Source: Magnetococcales bacterium
GTDB lineage: Bacteria; Pseudomonadota; Magnetococcia; Magnetococcales; UBA8363
NCBI GenBank assembly: GCA_015228815.1
Contig: JADGCV010000008.1
Span: 56,463 to 120,462 of the forward strand
DNA: 64,000 bases
Reading direction: 5' to 3'
The translations under genes were made by a program, and so were the position numbers. Every line of letters starts with the position of its first letter. The stretch's first letter is position 1. Below are positions 54,438-63,923 of this stretch, in pieces. Under the pieces are notes generated by a model. The model worked only from the letters and a program-made list of their open reading frames with translations, did not search any database and was not told where the DNA came from.

Positions 54438-54878
54438 TTATCCTTCGATGTTTGGTGGCCAGCCGGCTGTATCGATCTTGTTGGTCCATTTCAGGAATTC
54501 AGCCACCGCGTTCAGTTCCTCTTCCGACAGGTTGAAGGCAGGCATTTGTCGCCGTCCCGCCACGCCGGTTGGCATGGCGGCGATCCAGGATTTGATGAAC
54601 TCCTTGCCGCCATTGTCTCCGCCGCGCCGTTCGTAGACGTTTCCCAATTCCGGCGCGAAATAGGCCCCTTCGCCCAACAAGGTGTGGCAGCCGATGCAGT
54701 TGTTGTCCTCCCAGACTTTTTTTCCCAGGGCCACCGCCGGAGTGATGTTTTCCCGGTGGTCTCGTTCGGGCAGGGCGCGGACCGTGCCCAGGGTCAGCAC
54801 CAGGAACAGAAGAATGAAAAACATGGAACCGCCGTAGAAAATGTTGCGGGCGGTTGATTTGGTAAATCGTTCACGCAT
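54438..54878 (-). CDS. norC: Nitric oxide reductase subunit C
   Basis: 146 residues from ATG 54878 (AAAGGAG about 11 bases upstream). An N-terminal membrane anchor (NIFYGGSMFFILLFLVLTLG) is followed by a monoheme cytochrome c domain with CIGCHTLLGEGAYFAPELGN and the distal Met in GRRQMPAFNLSEEEL. It passes electrons from soluble cytochromes to NorB. First gene of the operon, with a putative sigma54 promoter about 90 bases upstream. Confidence 0.95.
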   Translation of the reverse strand: MRERFTKSTARNIFYGGSMFFILLFLVLTLGTVRALPERDHRENITPAVALGKKVWEDNNCIGCHTLLGEGAYFAPELGNVYERRGGDNGGKEFIKSWIAAMPTGVAGRRQMPAFNLSEEELNAVAEFLKWTNKIDTAGWPPNIEG

Positions 54879-54970
54879 GGTTTGGATCACTCCTTTCAAT
54901 GTGGCATTGTTTGCGCCATGTGCGGTGCGGGTGTTGATTCCCGGTCGCTGAATATCAATGAGAACAGTCA

Positions 54971-54988
54971 AGGCGAATTTTGTGCCAT
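54971..54988 (-). promoter_or_regulatory. Putative sigma54 (-24/-12) promoter of the nor operon
   Basis: Read on the minus strand: TGGCACAAAATTCGCC. GG and GC are exactly 10 bases apart (plus-strand CC at 54985-54986 and GC at 54973-54974). The -24 half TGGCAC is perfect; the -12 half is TCGC instead of TTGC. It lies about 95 bases upstream of the norC ATG. Confidence 0.7.
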
Positions 54989-55054
54989 GGAAACAACATG
55001 TTGAAAAAACTGTGAAAAATTAAAATTTATTCTGGAAATGGTTGGTGCAAGAGT

Positions 55055-55077
55055 GTTAACATTACAGTCAAGTTTAC
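55055..55077. promoter_or_regulatory. Two GT-N7-AC sites resembling NorR enhancer elements
   Basis: GT-TAACATT-AC (55055-55065) and GT-CAAGTTT-AC (55067-55077) follow each other 12 bases apart. The second is the core of the inverted repeat ACAGT-N7-ACTGT (55064-55080). Enterobacterial NorR binds three GT-N7-AC sites upstream of its sigma54 promoter. Here there are two, about 70-90 bases upstream of the -24 element. They also lie just ahead of the activator gene, so autoregulation is possible. Confidence 0.55.
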
Positions 55078-55116
55078 TGTCAGCATGCAGCGTATGAACA
55101 TCATCGGGTGAACAGC

Positions 55117-56520
55117 ATGGAGTCCCTGCGTCCTTTTCTCGACGGCCTGGAAGAGGGGGTTCTCTTCCTGGACCGGAATCGATGCATCATCGCCATCAAC
55201 CGTGCCGCGTCGAGGATGATCGGCCAGGATTGCGATGCGGTGATCGGTCAGTTCTGTCCGGGCCTGTTCAACGGAACCGAATGTGCCCGGGCCTGTGCCG
55301 CGCGGGAGGACTGTGCCTTGATTCCGACCCGCGATCAGCAGACGCGCATGCTGGATCTGGCCATGGACCGACCGGACGGAGTCCAGATCATTTTGCGCAT
55401 GTGGGCGGTATTGCTTTCCGATGAAGCGGGATTGGAGCGCTATGCGATCATCCTGAGGGATCGGACCCGGGAGGCGTTGCTGGAGGAGGAGGCCCGGGAA
55501 CGGCTGCGTCTGGGCGGCATGATCGGCCACAGCCCGGCCATGCGGGAGCTTTTCCGCGCCATCATGCGGGCGGCCATCAGCAACGCCACCGTTCTGATCC
55601 AGGGCGAGAGCGGAACCGGCAAGGAGTTGATTGCCAAGGCGCTGCATGACAACTCGACCCGGAGCAAAGGTCCCTACGTCCGGGTCCATTGCGCCTCGTT
55701 TCCAGACACTCTTTTGGAGTCCGAACTGTTTGGTCACGTCAAAGGGGCGTTTACCGGGGCACGGAGTGACCGGATCGGTCGTTTCGAGGCGGCCCACGGA
55801 GGGACGATCCTGCTGGATGAGATTGGCGAGATTTCTCCGGTCACCCAGGTGAAACTGCTTCGGGTGTTACAGGAGAGGGAGGTGGAGCGGTTGGGAGAGA
55901 ACAAACCGAGAACCGTGGACATCCGGATTGTCACGGCCACCAACCGGGACCTGGCCGCCATGGTCCGCCAGGGCAGATTTCGGGAGGACCTTTATTACCG
56001 GTTGAATGTCCTGCCGATTCAGGCGCCGCCGTTGCGTGAGCGGCTGGGAGATGTCCCCCTGCTCGTCGAGGTGCTGTTGGAGGAACTGTCACAACAGTAT
56101 GGCCGGGATGGGGTCCGGTTTTCCGGCGAGGCCATGGCCATCTTGAATGACCATGACTGGCCCGGCAACGTGCGGGAATTGGGTAATGTCCTGGAATATG
56201 CCCTTGTGCATTCCCTGGGAAGGGTGATCCGACCGGAACACCTGCCCATGGGGGCCTTGAAAAAAATCGCGCCGTCCGGGAAACGTGCGTTTGCGGCTGC
56301 TGAACCATCATCCCGCAAAGTGGCGCACTATTATCGTAAAACCAGTGACGAATCGGAGAGGAAGCGGATCCTCGACGCCCTGAGGGAGACCGGTGGCAAC
56401 AAGGTTCTGGCGGCGGAAAAATTGGGAATGTCCCGCACCACCCTGTGGCATCGATTGAAACGATACGGAATGGACAAGGGGTGTGATTCCGGACAGGATG
56501 ATCGGGAGAAATTTTCTTGA
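55117..56520 (+). CDS. Sigma54-dependent activator, PAS-AAA-Fis, probable regulator of nor
   Basis: 467 residues from ATG 55117 (GTG 55108 also possible). The N-terminal sensor (1-115) is PAS-like, not the GAF domain of NorR, and carries a cysteine cluster CPGLFNGTECARACAAREDC that could hold iron, an Fe-S centre or a redox switch. The AAA domain has IQGESGTGKE (about 164) and GAFTGA (about 210). The C-terminal Fis helix-turn-helix includes AAEKLGMSRTTLWHRLKRYG. It is divergent from norC with sigma54 and enhancer-like sites between, so NO-responsive control is a reasonable inference. Confidence 0.88.
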   Translation: MESLRPFLDGLEEGVLFLDRNRCIIAINRAASRMIGQDCDAVIGQFCPGLFNGTECARACAAREDCALIPTRDQQTRMLDLAMDRPDGVQIILRMWAVLLSDEAGLERYAIILRDRTREALLEEEARERLRLGGMIGHSPAMRELFRAIMRAAISNATVLIQGESGTGKELIAKALHDNSTRSKGPYVRVHCASFPDTLLESELFGHVKGAFTGARSDRIGRFEAAHGGTILLDEIGEISPVTQVKLLRVLQEREVERLGENKPRTVDIRIVTATNRDLAAMVRQGRFREDLYYRLNVLPIQAPPLRERLGDVPLLVEVLLEELSQQYGRDGVRFSGEAMAILNDHDWPGNVRELGNVLEYALVHSLGRVIRPEHLPMGALKKIAPSGKRAFAAAEPSSRKVAHYYRKTSDESERKRILDALRETGGNKVLAAEKLGMSRTTLWHRLKRYGMDKGCDSGQDDREKFS

Positions 56521-56548
56521 AACGGCGTCCCATCATGGATTGACTGGG

Positions 56549-56592
56549 GGAACTATTTGCCAGTTGGCAGCGGCAGAAAGTTCCACTTTTTT
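56549..56592 (+). terminator. Probable intrinsic terminator after the nor activator gene
   Basis: GGAACT (56549-56554) pairs with AGTTCC (56579-56584), with an inner TGCCA/TGGCA stem, and six T follow after AC (56587-56592). It lies 28 bases after the activator stop. Confidence 0.5.
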
Positions 56593-56618
56593 CAGGGATT
56601 GAAATTCAGGGATTGAAA
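56591..56618 (+). repeat. Perfect 14-base tandem repeat
   Basis: TTCAGGGATTGAAA is present twice with no spacer (56591-56604, 56605-56618), just after the terminator-like hairpin. It lies in a gene-free stretch, so replication slippage is the simplest origin. Confidence 0.85.
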
Positions 56619-56734
56619 AAATGTAATTGAATCAATGGTGATCTGTTTGGATGTGGATTGGCATGGTCGTTGAGTTCATGATTCCGGATGGCATCTTTCA
56701 CGAATTTCTTCATCTGTTCCAGGGAAACACCGAC

Positions 56735-57100
56735 ATGGCTCTGACTCAGGTACGCTGCCCCGCTTGCAACGGTCTCAATGTGGTCAAATATGGAAAACAA
56801 CCCAATGGTGAACAGCGCTATTGTTGCCAGGATCCGCGCTGTGAGCGGACCATTTTTCTGTTGAACTATCGTCAAGCCGCGCAATCGATGCGGTACAGTC
56901 CACCGGAAGTTTCTTCCAGGCGCACCCGGATCATCGAACTTGCCTTGGATGGCGCCGATGTCAACGATATTTCACGGATTCTCGGCATACCCGAAGGGGA
57001 GGTCGTGGGGGTATTCCAGCAGCTTTCCCGGTTGTCCGCGCCGCCGACCGGGGTACGCAGCCGCAATCGCCGCACCGCGGCCAAGATTGCCGCAGGTTGA
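56735..57100 (+). CDS. IS1 InsA-like zinc-ribbon/helix-turn-helix protein, orphan
   Basis: 121 residues from ATG 56735 (AGGGAAACACCGAC upstream). VRCPACNGLNVVKYGKQPNG and RYCCQDPRCERTIFLLNY form the zinc ribbon of IS1 InsA. RRTRIIELALDGADVNDISR then ILGIPEGEVV is the following helix-turn-helix. There is no InsB DDE catalytic domain downstream and no IS ends are evident, so it is either a domesticated DNA-binding regulator or an IS remnant. The frame is intact. It converges with the small secreted-protein gene six bases away. Confidence 0.72.
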   Translation: MALTQVRCPACNGLNVVKYGKQPNGEQRYCCQDPRCERTIFLLNYRQAAQSMRYSPPEVSSRRTRIIELALDGADVNDISRILGIPEGEVVGVFQQLSRLSAPPTGVRSRNRRTAAKIAAG

Positions 57101-57106
57101 TCGGCG

Positions 57107-57400
57107 TCAGTGATGATCGCGGGATGCAAGAGCGGGTCTTTCGGCAGCGCCGAGGACCACGGGGAGCATTTCCGGCCTGGAGTGCGATCGGGGGACCATC
57201 GCCTTGAGTCCCGTGCGGCGCGGATTGTACTTGTCGCCGCCGAGATCGCGCGCCCCTCCCAGAATGAAGCCGACCAGGATGAGGGCGGCGTCTTCCTTGT
57301 CGGCATGCGCCGGTGCCGCCGACGCCAACAGCCCACCGCTCACCGCCAGGGCGATCAGTCCGTTGATTCCCTTGCGATTCCCTCCACGAAAGCCTGCCAT
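57107..57400 (-). CDS. Small exported hypothetical protein
   Basis: 97 residues from ATG 57400; GGGGGACCGGATC upstream supports this start over 57433. The signal peptide is INGLIALAVSGGLLASAAPA, followed by a short Gly-rich segment (LILVGFILGGARDLGGDKYN) and a basic tail. No family is recognised. Codon usage looks normal but supporting evidence is limited. Confidence 0.55.
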   Translation of the reverse strand: MAGFRGGNRKGINGLIALAVSGGLLASAAPAHADKEDAALILVGFILGGARDLGGDKYNPRRTGLKAMVPRSHSRPEMLPVVLGAAERPALASRDHH

Positions 57401-57743
57401 GATCCGGTCCCCCATAATGATATTTGATGACATGATCTAGTAAGCAAGAATCAAGCCAGAATATTGAACAATGTGCCACGGAGGAATTGTTTTCTCCTGT
57501 CGAAGCCTTTTTGTGACCGGAACGAAATGGAATTCATGTGGCATCATGATGGATTCCATTCATGGAATGGAAATAGAAAATTCTTATTATAAAAATTTTT
57601 CATTTATGTAAATATTATGAAGAAATGTCTCAATATTTTCCATTCGATCTACGAATAATCCAATTAAGCGTGTTCTGTCAGGGATTCGTGACTGTCGTCG
57701 GGGGACGATGGGGTCATGATCGGATGGTCAATGGGATAAAATC
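57401..57743. other. AT-rich intergenic region before the GAF activator
   Basis: 343 bases, more AT-rich than its surroundings, with no gene. It contains short palindromic stretches around 57525-57570 (repeated ATGGAATTCATG/ATTCCAT motifs). No -24/-12 element with correct spacing was found. Confidence 0.5.
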
Positions 57744-59309
57744 ATGAACAAACCTGGGGACATCCACCAGAGGCTCGTCAACCTTAAATCACTGCTCGAC
57801 CGGATCAATCGGGCGTGGGGGACGCATGATTACGAGGACCTCATGCAGTTTTTCGTGGAGATTTTTCCGGCGCTCTTCAGTGCGGAGCGATGCAGTATTT
57901 TTTTGACCGATGCCGATTCCGAGGATATTTGGTTGCAGTTTGGTACCGGGTTGAAAGAAAAAGAAATCATAGCGCCGAAGAGTGGCAGCATTGTTGGTCA
58001 GGCCATCACCACCGGAAAACCGGTGATTCGTGGCCGACTGGACCAGAGTGCCGGATTCCATCAGGAGGTTGATCGAAGGACCGAATTTACCACGCGCAAC
58101 ATTCTGTGTGTTCCCATCATCAGCATTGTGGGAAATTATACCCTTGGGGCCGTTGAAATATTGAACAAAGCGGAGCCGAATGATTTTGATGAAACGGATG
58201 TGGCGTTGCTGCGGCGAATTGTCAAGTTCCTGGCGCTTTCGATCGAAAACAATCGTGTCAGCGAGGAGATCATTCGGATTTCCCGCGGGATGCACGAGGA
58301 GATCACCCGGACGGGTGAAATTTTGAAAGGGAAGCATCGTTTCATTGCGACCAGTCAGGCGATGCGGCAGGTTTTGGATGTGGCAAGCAAGGTGGGTCCG
58401 CTGCCGGTGAATGTTTTCATCACGGGAGCCAGCGGAACAGGCAAGGAGGTGATTGCCCGGTTGATTCATGAATCGAGCGAGGATCGCCGCAACCGTCCTT
58501 TTGTGGCGGTCAATTGTTCCTCGATTCCTGAAACATTGATGGAAAGTGAATTTTTTGGCTATGAGAAGGGGGCGTTTACCGGCGCTGTGAGTGCGCGCAT
58601 GGGTCGGTTCGAGGAGGCCTCGGGGGGGACGTTGTTTCTGGATGAGATTGCCGACATGCCGTTGTCGATTCAACCCAAGTTTCTGCGCGCGATTCAGGAG
58701 AGCGAGGGGAAGCGGTTGGGGGGGCAGAAGATTCATCGTTATCAGTTTCGCATCATCAGTGCATCGAGCCGGGACCTGCGTGAAGAGGTGAAGAAGGGGG
58801 GGTTTCGCGAGGATTTGTTTTTCCGTCTGTTTTCGGTGGACATCACCATTCCGCCCCTCAACAGGCGCCGGGAGGACATCATACCGTTGGCATTGATGTT
58901 TCTGGAGGAGATCAATGCCCGGTTCAACAAGAATGTTCGCGGCTTTTCCGGCGAGGTGATGGAATTGTTTGAAATCCACGACTGGCCGGGAAATGTCCGG
59001 CAGTTGCAGCATGAGGTCGAACGGTTGGTTGCTCTGACGACCGATGGGGAAACCATTTCCGTGGATCACTGTTCCCTGCGGGATCCAGCGTTTTCCGACC
59101 GGGAGGGGGACAGCGATTCCTTTTCATTGCCTTTTCACCGCAGGAATACCGAGATCAGGCTTATTCTGAAGGCGCTGCAAAAGACAAAGGGAAACAAGAT
59201 CCAGGCGGCGGCATTACTGGAGATTACGCGGCAATCGCTGCACAACAAGATCAAACTGTACCAGATCGAAAAGAAACTCAGTCCCACCTTTCGTTTGATG
59301 GAGGAGTGA
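57744..59309 (+). CDS. Sigma54-dependent activator (GAF-AAA-Fis)
   Basis: 521 residues. A GAF domain (about 20-175: [20 protein letters not shown] and [20 protein letters not shown]), AAA domain with [12 protein letters not shown] (about 229) and GAFTGA (about 276), and a C-terminal Fis helix ([20 protein letters not shown]). It has the NorR-like domain order, but it lies 2.6 kb from norC and faces the glycan genes. It probably controls the glycosyltransferase/radical SAM genes downstream, though no -24/-12 site was found in front of them. Confidence 0.88.
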   Translation: MNKPGDIHQRLVNLKSLLDRINRAWGTHDYEDLMQFFVEIFPALFSAERCSIFLTDADSEDIWLQFGTGLKEKEIIAPKSGSIVGQAITTGKPVIRGRLDQSAGFHQEVDRRTEFTTRNILCVPIISIVGNYTLGAVEILNKAEPNDFDETDVALLRRIVKFLALSIENNRVSEEIIRISRGMHEEITRTGEILKGKHRFIATSQAMRQVLDVASKVGPLPVNVFITGASGTGKEVIARLIHESSEDRRNRPFVAVNCSSIPETLMESEFFGYEKGAFTGAVSARMGRFEEASGGTLFLDEIADMPLSIQPKFLRAIQESEGKRLGGQKIHRYQFRIISASSRDLREEVKKGGFREDLFFRLFSVDITIPPLNRRREDIIPLALMFLEEINARFNKNVRGFSGEVMELFEIHDWPGNVRQLQHEVERLVALTTDGETISVDHCSLRDPAFSDREGDSDSFSLPFHRRNTEIRLILKALQKTKGNKIQAAALLEITRQSLHNKIKLYQIEKKLSPTFRLMEE

Positions 59310-59506
59310 AGCAGGATCATGTCGTGTCCAGGTCTCGTCAACCCCGGTTGGCGTTTCGTGGGGGCGTAATTGACAACATGGGGGGCACTGTCATGACGAT
59401 TTTGCGCAATGGAACTTCAGTCATGGAACTTGAATCTCCATAAGGGTACCATGAAACCTGATCATCATGACATGCATCCACCTCGAAGTTCCGAAGGGAA
59501 CGAACA

Positions 59507-60445
59507 ATGGCCAACCAGACCGAACATGGAGAAATATTTCTCCAGGAACAAATACATGCCATCTCCATCATCATTCCTTGCAAGAATGAAGAAAAAGCCA
59601 TCGAGATGACCATAAAAAATATCCAACAGGCCATGGATGAGACGGACATCGACTATGAGATCATCGTCGTTGACGATGGATCCTCGGATCGAACCCGTAC
59701 ACTGGCCCTGGAGGCCAACGCCAGGGTTCTGGTTCATCAAATCAACCTGGGATATGGCAATGCCATCATGGATGGCATCCGGATTTCCCGTTTTGCCACC
59801 ATTGCCATCATGGATGCCGATGGCACCTACCCCGCCAATCAGCTTCCTCTGCTCATCCGCAACCTGTCCAGCTACGACATGGTCGTCGGACAACGAACCT
59901 GGACACCCGACAACACCTCCCTCCTGGGACGGTTTTTTCGCAGGGCGCTCTACTATACCATTTTATTGCTGTCCGGCATCAAGTGCCCAGATTTTAACAG
60001 TGGATTCAGAGTCTTCCATAAATACAACATTTTGGACTACCGTTCCATCCTGTGTCCCACCTTTTCCTTCACCACCACCTTGACCGTATTGTTTCTGCAA
60101 ACGCATCACAGCGTCTTTTTTCTCCCGATCGACTATGCGAAGCGGGTGGGCCGGTCCAAAGTCAATTATTTCAAGGATGCATTTCGTACATTCGCGTTCG
60201 TCTTTGCGATCACTTCGGTATTCAGACCCTATCGCATCAACCTGCTCCTCATGATCATTGGAATTATTTTCAACATGCTCATCCTTCTTGCGTCCCATCA
60301 ATTCACGATTGGCGGCGGCATGCAAGTGGGTTTGCATCTGCTTGCCTCCATCCCGCTGCTGATCGCTTCGTTTTCAGTCGATTCTTTTATCAATTCCCGG
60401 ATCTATCACAAGGAAATTTCAAAACTTTCAGAAACAAAACTTTGA
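59507..60445 (+). CDS. Family 2 glycosyltransferase (dolichol-phosphate-mannose synthase type)
   Basis: 312 residues; AAGGGAACGAACA precedes ATG 59507. The GT-A fold has ISIIIPCKNEEKAIEMTIKN, IIVVDDGSSDRTRTLALEAN, LGYGNAIMDGIRIS and the metal motif IMDADGTYPANQLP. Two C-terminal membrane helices (INLLLMIIGIIFNMLILLA and HLLASIPLLIASFSVDSFI) anchor it. Such enzymes attach a sugar to undecaprenyl phosphate for later transfer. It is followed 47 bases on by the radical SAM gene, probably in the same operon. Confidence 0.88.
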   Translation: MANQTEHGEIFLQEQIHAISIIIPCKNEEKAIEMTIKNIQQAMDETDIDYEIIVVDDGSSDRTRTLALEANARVLVHQINLGYGNAIMDGIRISRFATIAIMDADGTYPANQLPLLIRNLSSYDMVVGQRTWTPDNTSLLGRFFRRALYYTILLLSGIKCPDFNSGFRVFHKYNILDYRSILCPTFSFTTTLTVLFLQTHHSVFFLPIDYAKRVGRSKVNYFKDAFRTFAFVFAITSVFRPYRINLLLMIIGIIFNMLILLASHQFTIGGGMQVGLHLLASIPLLIASFSVDSFINSRIYHKEISKLSETKL

Positions 60446-60492
60446 CCCGGCATGAAATTCCAAACTGGAATTCGATCATCCAGGGGGATCAA

Positions 60493-61914
60493 ATGAGAAT
60501 TCTTTTCCTTGCCGTGCCCAAATCAATCGCTACCGGAGCGGTCAAACCTCCTCTGTTCAAATCTCCGCCGATCACTTTTGTCTGGCTCTCCGCCTTTCTG
60601 AAACAGGCACGGCATGAACCCGAAATCCTCGACGGCTATTCCCTGGGGCTGACCGAAGAACAAATTTTCACCCGGATTGCCATCGCAAATCCCGACATGG
60701 TGGGATTTACCTCCTTTACCTGCGAATTTTCCGACATCATGTATCTGATCCGCCGACTGAGAAACCGGTTTCCCCGGATCAGGATCATCGTGGGGGGTTA
60801 TCACGCCAACAGCCTGCCGCGGGATTTTTTTTGCGATGCCATCGATTACGTCTTGTCAGGCGAAGCGGAACAGACCCTCCCCCGTCTTTTGACCCGGCTC
60901 GAACAAGGAGGCGGGGAATTATCGGACATTGCCGGTCTGCACCACCGCCATCCCGAGTCCGGGACCTGGATCTCCAACCCGACGGGGCACTATATACCCA
61001 ATTTCAACCATACGCCGCTGCTCCCCTATGAAATGGTCGCGAACAATGGGTACACGCCATGGTGGACCTCCATGGATGCCAGGACGGAAAAATACATGGC
61101 CACGGTGACTGGCAAGGGATGTCCCATGACCTGCTCCTTTTGTGATATTTCAAAGACCGAAGGTGCCCGGTACCGCGCCATGGATGCGGAACGGACGGTT
61201 CGTGAACTGGCCCATCTCCATCATGATTTTGGCATTACTCATGTCGAAATCCGGGACCCTTATTTCACCATCGATCTGAAACGGGTTGCAGCCATCGCAC
61301 AAATGCTCATCGACCGCAACATCAGACTGAACTGGGGATTTTCCAGTACCATTCACCGTATCAAGGATCTGGAACTTTTGCGTCTTTTGCGTCGTGCCGG
61401 TTGTGGATTCATCTTCTTCGGAGTGGAAAGTGGCAATCGGGCCATTCTCAAACGCGAAAAGAAAGTCACCCCGGAACAGGTCATCGATGTCGTGCGCATG
61501 ACCCGGAAGGCGGGAATTTTCGCTCATTGCGGATTCATACTGGGATTGGAAGGAGAAACGGAAGAAAGCATTCGGGAAACTATCGATCTGGCCATCAATT
61601 GTCGTCCCGATGCCGCGAACTTCACCATCGCCGTCCCTTATCCGGGAACGGAATTGTTCCAATCCTTCAAGGAGAAAAACTATCTCAAGACATTTGATTG
61701 GAAGGAGTACCGTCAGGACAATCCCGTTTTCGAGACCGAACATCTCAATCGGGAACAATTGATCTATTGGCTGGAACAATCACACCGACAGTTTTTCTTT
61801 CGTCCCGCCTACCTCATCGATCGCCTGTGGCATATCCGCTCATGGAGGCAGTTCAAAGTACACGCCAGGATTGGAATCAGTATGTTTTTCAAGACGCTCT
61901 CCTATAAAAGCTGA
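60493..61914 (+). CDS. B12-binding-domain radical SAM enzyme
   Basis: 473 residues from ATG 60493 (GGGGGATCAA upstream); the open frame upstream overlaps the glycosyltransferase and is a shadow. The N-terminal cobalamin-binding-like domain includes ILDGYSLGLTEE and IIVGGYHANSLPRDFF. The radical SAM core has GCPMTCSFCDIS (CxxxCxxC). IFFGVESGNRAIL and HCGFILGLEGETEESIRET are typical of this class, which includes methyltransferases and ring-forming enzymes. The substrate is unknown; the neighbours suggest a glycan or lipid carrier. Confidence 0.87.
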   Translation: MRILFLAVPKSIATGAVKPPLFKSPPITFVWLSAFLKQARHEPEILDGYSLGLTEEQIFTRIAIANPDMVGFTSFTCEFSDIMYLIRRLRNRFPRIRIIVGGYHANSLPRDFFCDAIDYVLSGEAEQTLPRLLTRLEQGGGELSDIAGLHHRHPESGTWISNPTGHYIPNFNHTPLLPYEMVANNGYTPWWTSMDARTEKYMATVTGKGCPMTCSFCDISKTEGARYRAMDAERTVRELAHLHHDFGITHVEIRDPYFTIDLKRVAAIAQMLIDRNIRLNWGFSSTIHRIKDLELLRLLRRAGCGFIFFGVESGNRAILKREKKVTPEQVIDVVRMTRKAGIFAHCGFILGLEGETEESIRETIDLAINCRPDAANFTIAVPYPGTELFQSFKEKNYLKTFDWKEYRQDNPVFETEHLNREQLIYWLEQSHRQFFFRPAYLIDRLWHIRSWRQFKVHARIGISMFFKTLSYKS

Positions 61915-61943
61915 CTTTCGGTCTTTCTTTGGCCATGAATCAA

Positions 61944-63839
61944 TCAGACAAGCCGATTCAGATGTCTGTGCCAGTTGATGAACTGGAGAATTCCCAACAA
62001 TGCGAATCCAATATTGATCCTGCCGGTCCGATGGTCGGCCCATGCATGAACGACTTCGGGCCAGCGCAGCCATCCCAGGGGCTGATGCATTGCCCAATGC
62101 ACATGATCCTGGAAGACTTCGAACATGGGACCCGGATGACGAAACCAGGAATCGACCGGAGGGAGGAACCCCGCCTTTGGTTTTGTGAGATATTCTTGCG
62201 GCAAATGACGGGTAACCATTTGCCGCGACAAAAACTTGCCCTTTCCTCCTCTTCTTTTGGCCCGATCGGGCAGTTGAAAACAAAACTCGACCAGCTCCCG
62301 ATTCAACAAAGGGACCCTGACTTCCAACCCATGGGCCATGCTCATCCGGTCCACCTTGGCCAGCACACTGGGGAGAAAATGGTCCAGGTCCGCCGCCTGC
62401 CGTGCGGTGAGACTGGAACACCGCACGGCAAGCGCGTCATCAATCCGTTGCACATAGGTTTTTAAAGGGTTCAGATCACGAACCTGACGCAGAAAGGAGG
62501 GTTCATAGAGTCGTTCCTTGAGCGGATCAAAAAAGATACGGCGGAAGGAGGCATGGTCATATCCCGGACCCGCCGCAGCCGATAGCAGCAAACGTTCCGC
62601 CACCAACCGATGACTGTAGCGTCCGGAATCGGCTGAAAAACGGCTCGTCAGAAACAGAATGGCATCCCGCACCCCTTTTGGAATGCCACGCAGCCACGGC
62701 ATCAACGTGCCCGCCTTGTAGGTATCGTAACCGGCCAGAAGTTCATCCCCACCGTCACCCGACAGGACCACCGTCACCCGATTTCGCGCCTCCCGGGCCA
62801 ATTGATACATGGGAAAACAGGAGGCATCCGCCATCAATTCCCGCATGGCGTCAAGCGTCGCCAGGATTTCCGCCTTCTCCCAGGTGAAACCAATCCGGCG
62901 AAAAGGCAATTCCAGTATGTCGGCACATTGGGCCGCCAACGTGGATTCATCGAATCGGACCTCCTTGAATCCCAGGGAGAAGGCTTCCGGTCTCCGACCC
63001 GAGGCCCGAATCGACGAGGCCACCAGGCCCGAGTCCAATCCCCCCGACAGAAAAATTCCGAGCGGCGCATCGCTCACCAGTTGCGATGTCACCGCGTGCC
63101 GCACCTTTTCCTGGAACGCTTCCAGCAGTTCATCGTCGCCAAGGGTGGAGGTCTGTCCCAGTGGCAATTGCCAATATCGATGCAGTCGGATGCGTTCGAC
63201 CGAAAGTTCCAGGAAATGTCCTCTCGGAAGTTGCCGCACCCCCCGCAATCCCGACAGGGGCGCGGGCAGATAATTGAAGGTGAAATAATGATCGAGATCG
63301 GCGGGTTCAAGCTCGGGAACCGGCATGCCGGGGCCGAACATGGCCAAGGGTTCCGACGCAAAAACCGTTTTCCCTTCCGTCTGCCGATAGAATAAAGGTT
63401 TCACCCCGAAATGGTCGCGCACCAGATACAAGGAGTGTGCATTTCTGTCGAACAAGGCAAAGGCGAAGATGCCATCCAATCGTTGCAGACAGGCGGTACC
63501 CCATTCTTTCCAGGCCGCCAGGATGACCTCGGTATCGGTTGCCGTGCGGAACCCATGGCCGGAATGTTCCAGTTGGCGTCGAAGCTCCCTGAAATTATAG
63601 ATTTCCCCGTTATAGCTGATCATCAGAGTTCCATCCGCCGAGGACATGGGCTGTTTTCCCGCGGAAGACAGATCCAGGACCGCCAAACGGGCATGTCCCA
63701 GGAAGAGTCCCGGTTCGGCATGAAGCGCGGAAGCATCGGGACCCCGGTGCGAAATGGCGGCCACCATGGCTTCCATTCGGGACATGGATTCAACACGACC
63801 GGTATGCTTTGGTTCGAACCAGCCAACGATACCACACAT
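61944..63839 (-). CDS. asnB: Asparagine synthetase (glutamine-hydrolysing)-type amidotransferase
   Basis: 631 residues. MCGIVGWFEPK gives the nucleophile Cys2 of the class II glutaminase. ISYNGEIYNFRELRRQLE and LVRDHFGVKPLFY follow. The synthetase domain has the PP-loop FLSGGLDSGLVASSIR and SLGFKEVRFDESTLA. The length is typical for AsnB-like enzymes in polysaccharide clusters. It may make asparagine or amidate a glycan carboxylate. It converges with the radical SAM gene, 29 bases apart. Confidence 0.9.
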   Translation of the reverse strand: MCGIVGWFEPKHTGRVESMSRMEAMVAAISHRGPDASALHAEPGLFLGHARLAVLDLSSAGKQPMSSADGTLMISYNGEIYNFRELRRQLEHSGHGFRTATDTEVILAAWKEWGTACLQRLDGIFAFALFDRNAHSLYLVRDHFGVKPLFYRQTEGKTVFASEPLAMFGPGMPVPELEPADLDHYFTFNYLPAPLSGLRGVRQLPRGHFLELSVERIRLHRYWQLPLGQTSTLGDDELLEAFQEKVRHAVTSQLVSDAPLGIFLSGGLDSGLVASSIRASGRRPEAFSLGFKEVRFDESTLAAQCADILELPFRRIGFTWEKAEILATLDAMRELMADASCFPMYQLAREARNRVTVVLSGDGGDELLAGYDTYKAGTLMPWLRGIPKGVRDAILFLTSRFSADSGRYSHRLVAERLLLSAAAGPGYDHASFRRIFFDPLKERLYEPSFLRQVRDLNPLKTYVQRIDDALAVRCSSLTARQAADLDHFLPSVLAKVDRMSMAHGLEVRVPLLNRELVEFCFQLPDRAKRRGGKGKFLSRQMVTRHLPQEYLTKPKAGFLPPVDSWFRHPGPMFEVFQDHVHWAMHQPLGWLRWPEVVHAWADHRTGRINIGFALLGILQFINWHRHLNRLV

Positions 63840-63923
63840 GGACCTTCTGCTTGATCAAGATTCAATAGGGCGTGTCAATTTTTAAGAAAAAAGGTAACTC
63901 CCCAGGTACCCCCAGGGTCCAGG

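Noticed and set aside
55117..56520. Naming the PAS-type activator norR
   Set aside because: Its position and the GT-N7-AC sites fit, but the sensor is not the GAF domain that defines NorR, so no symbol was given.
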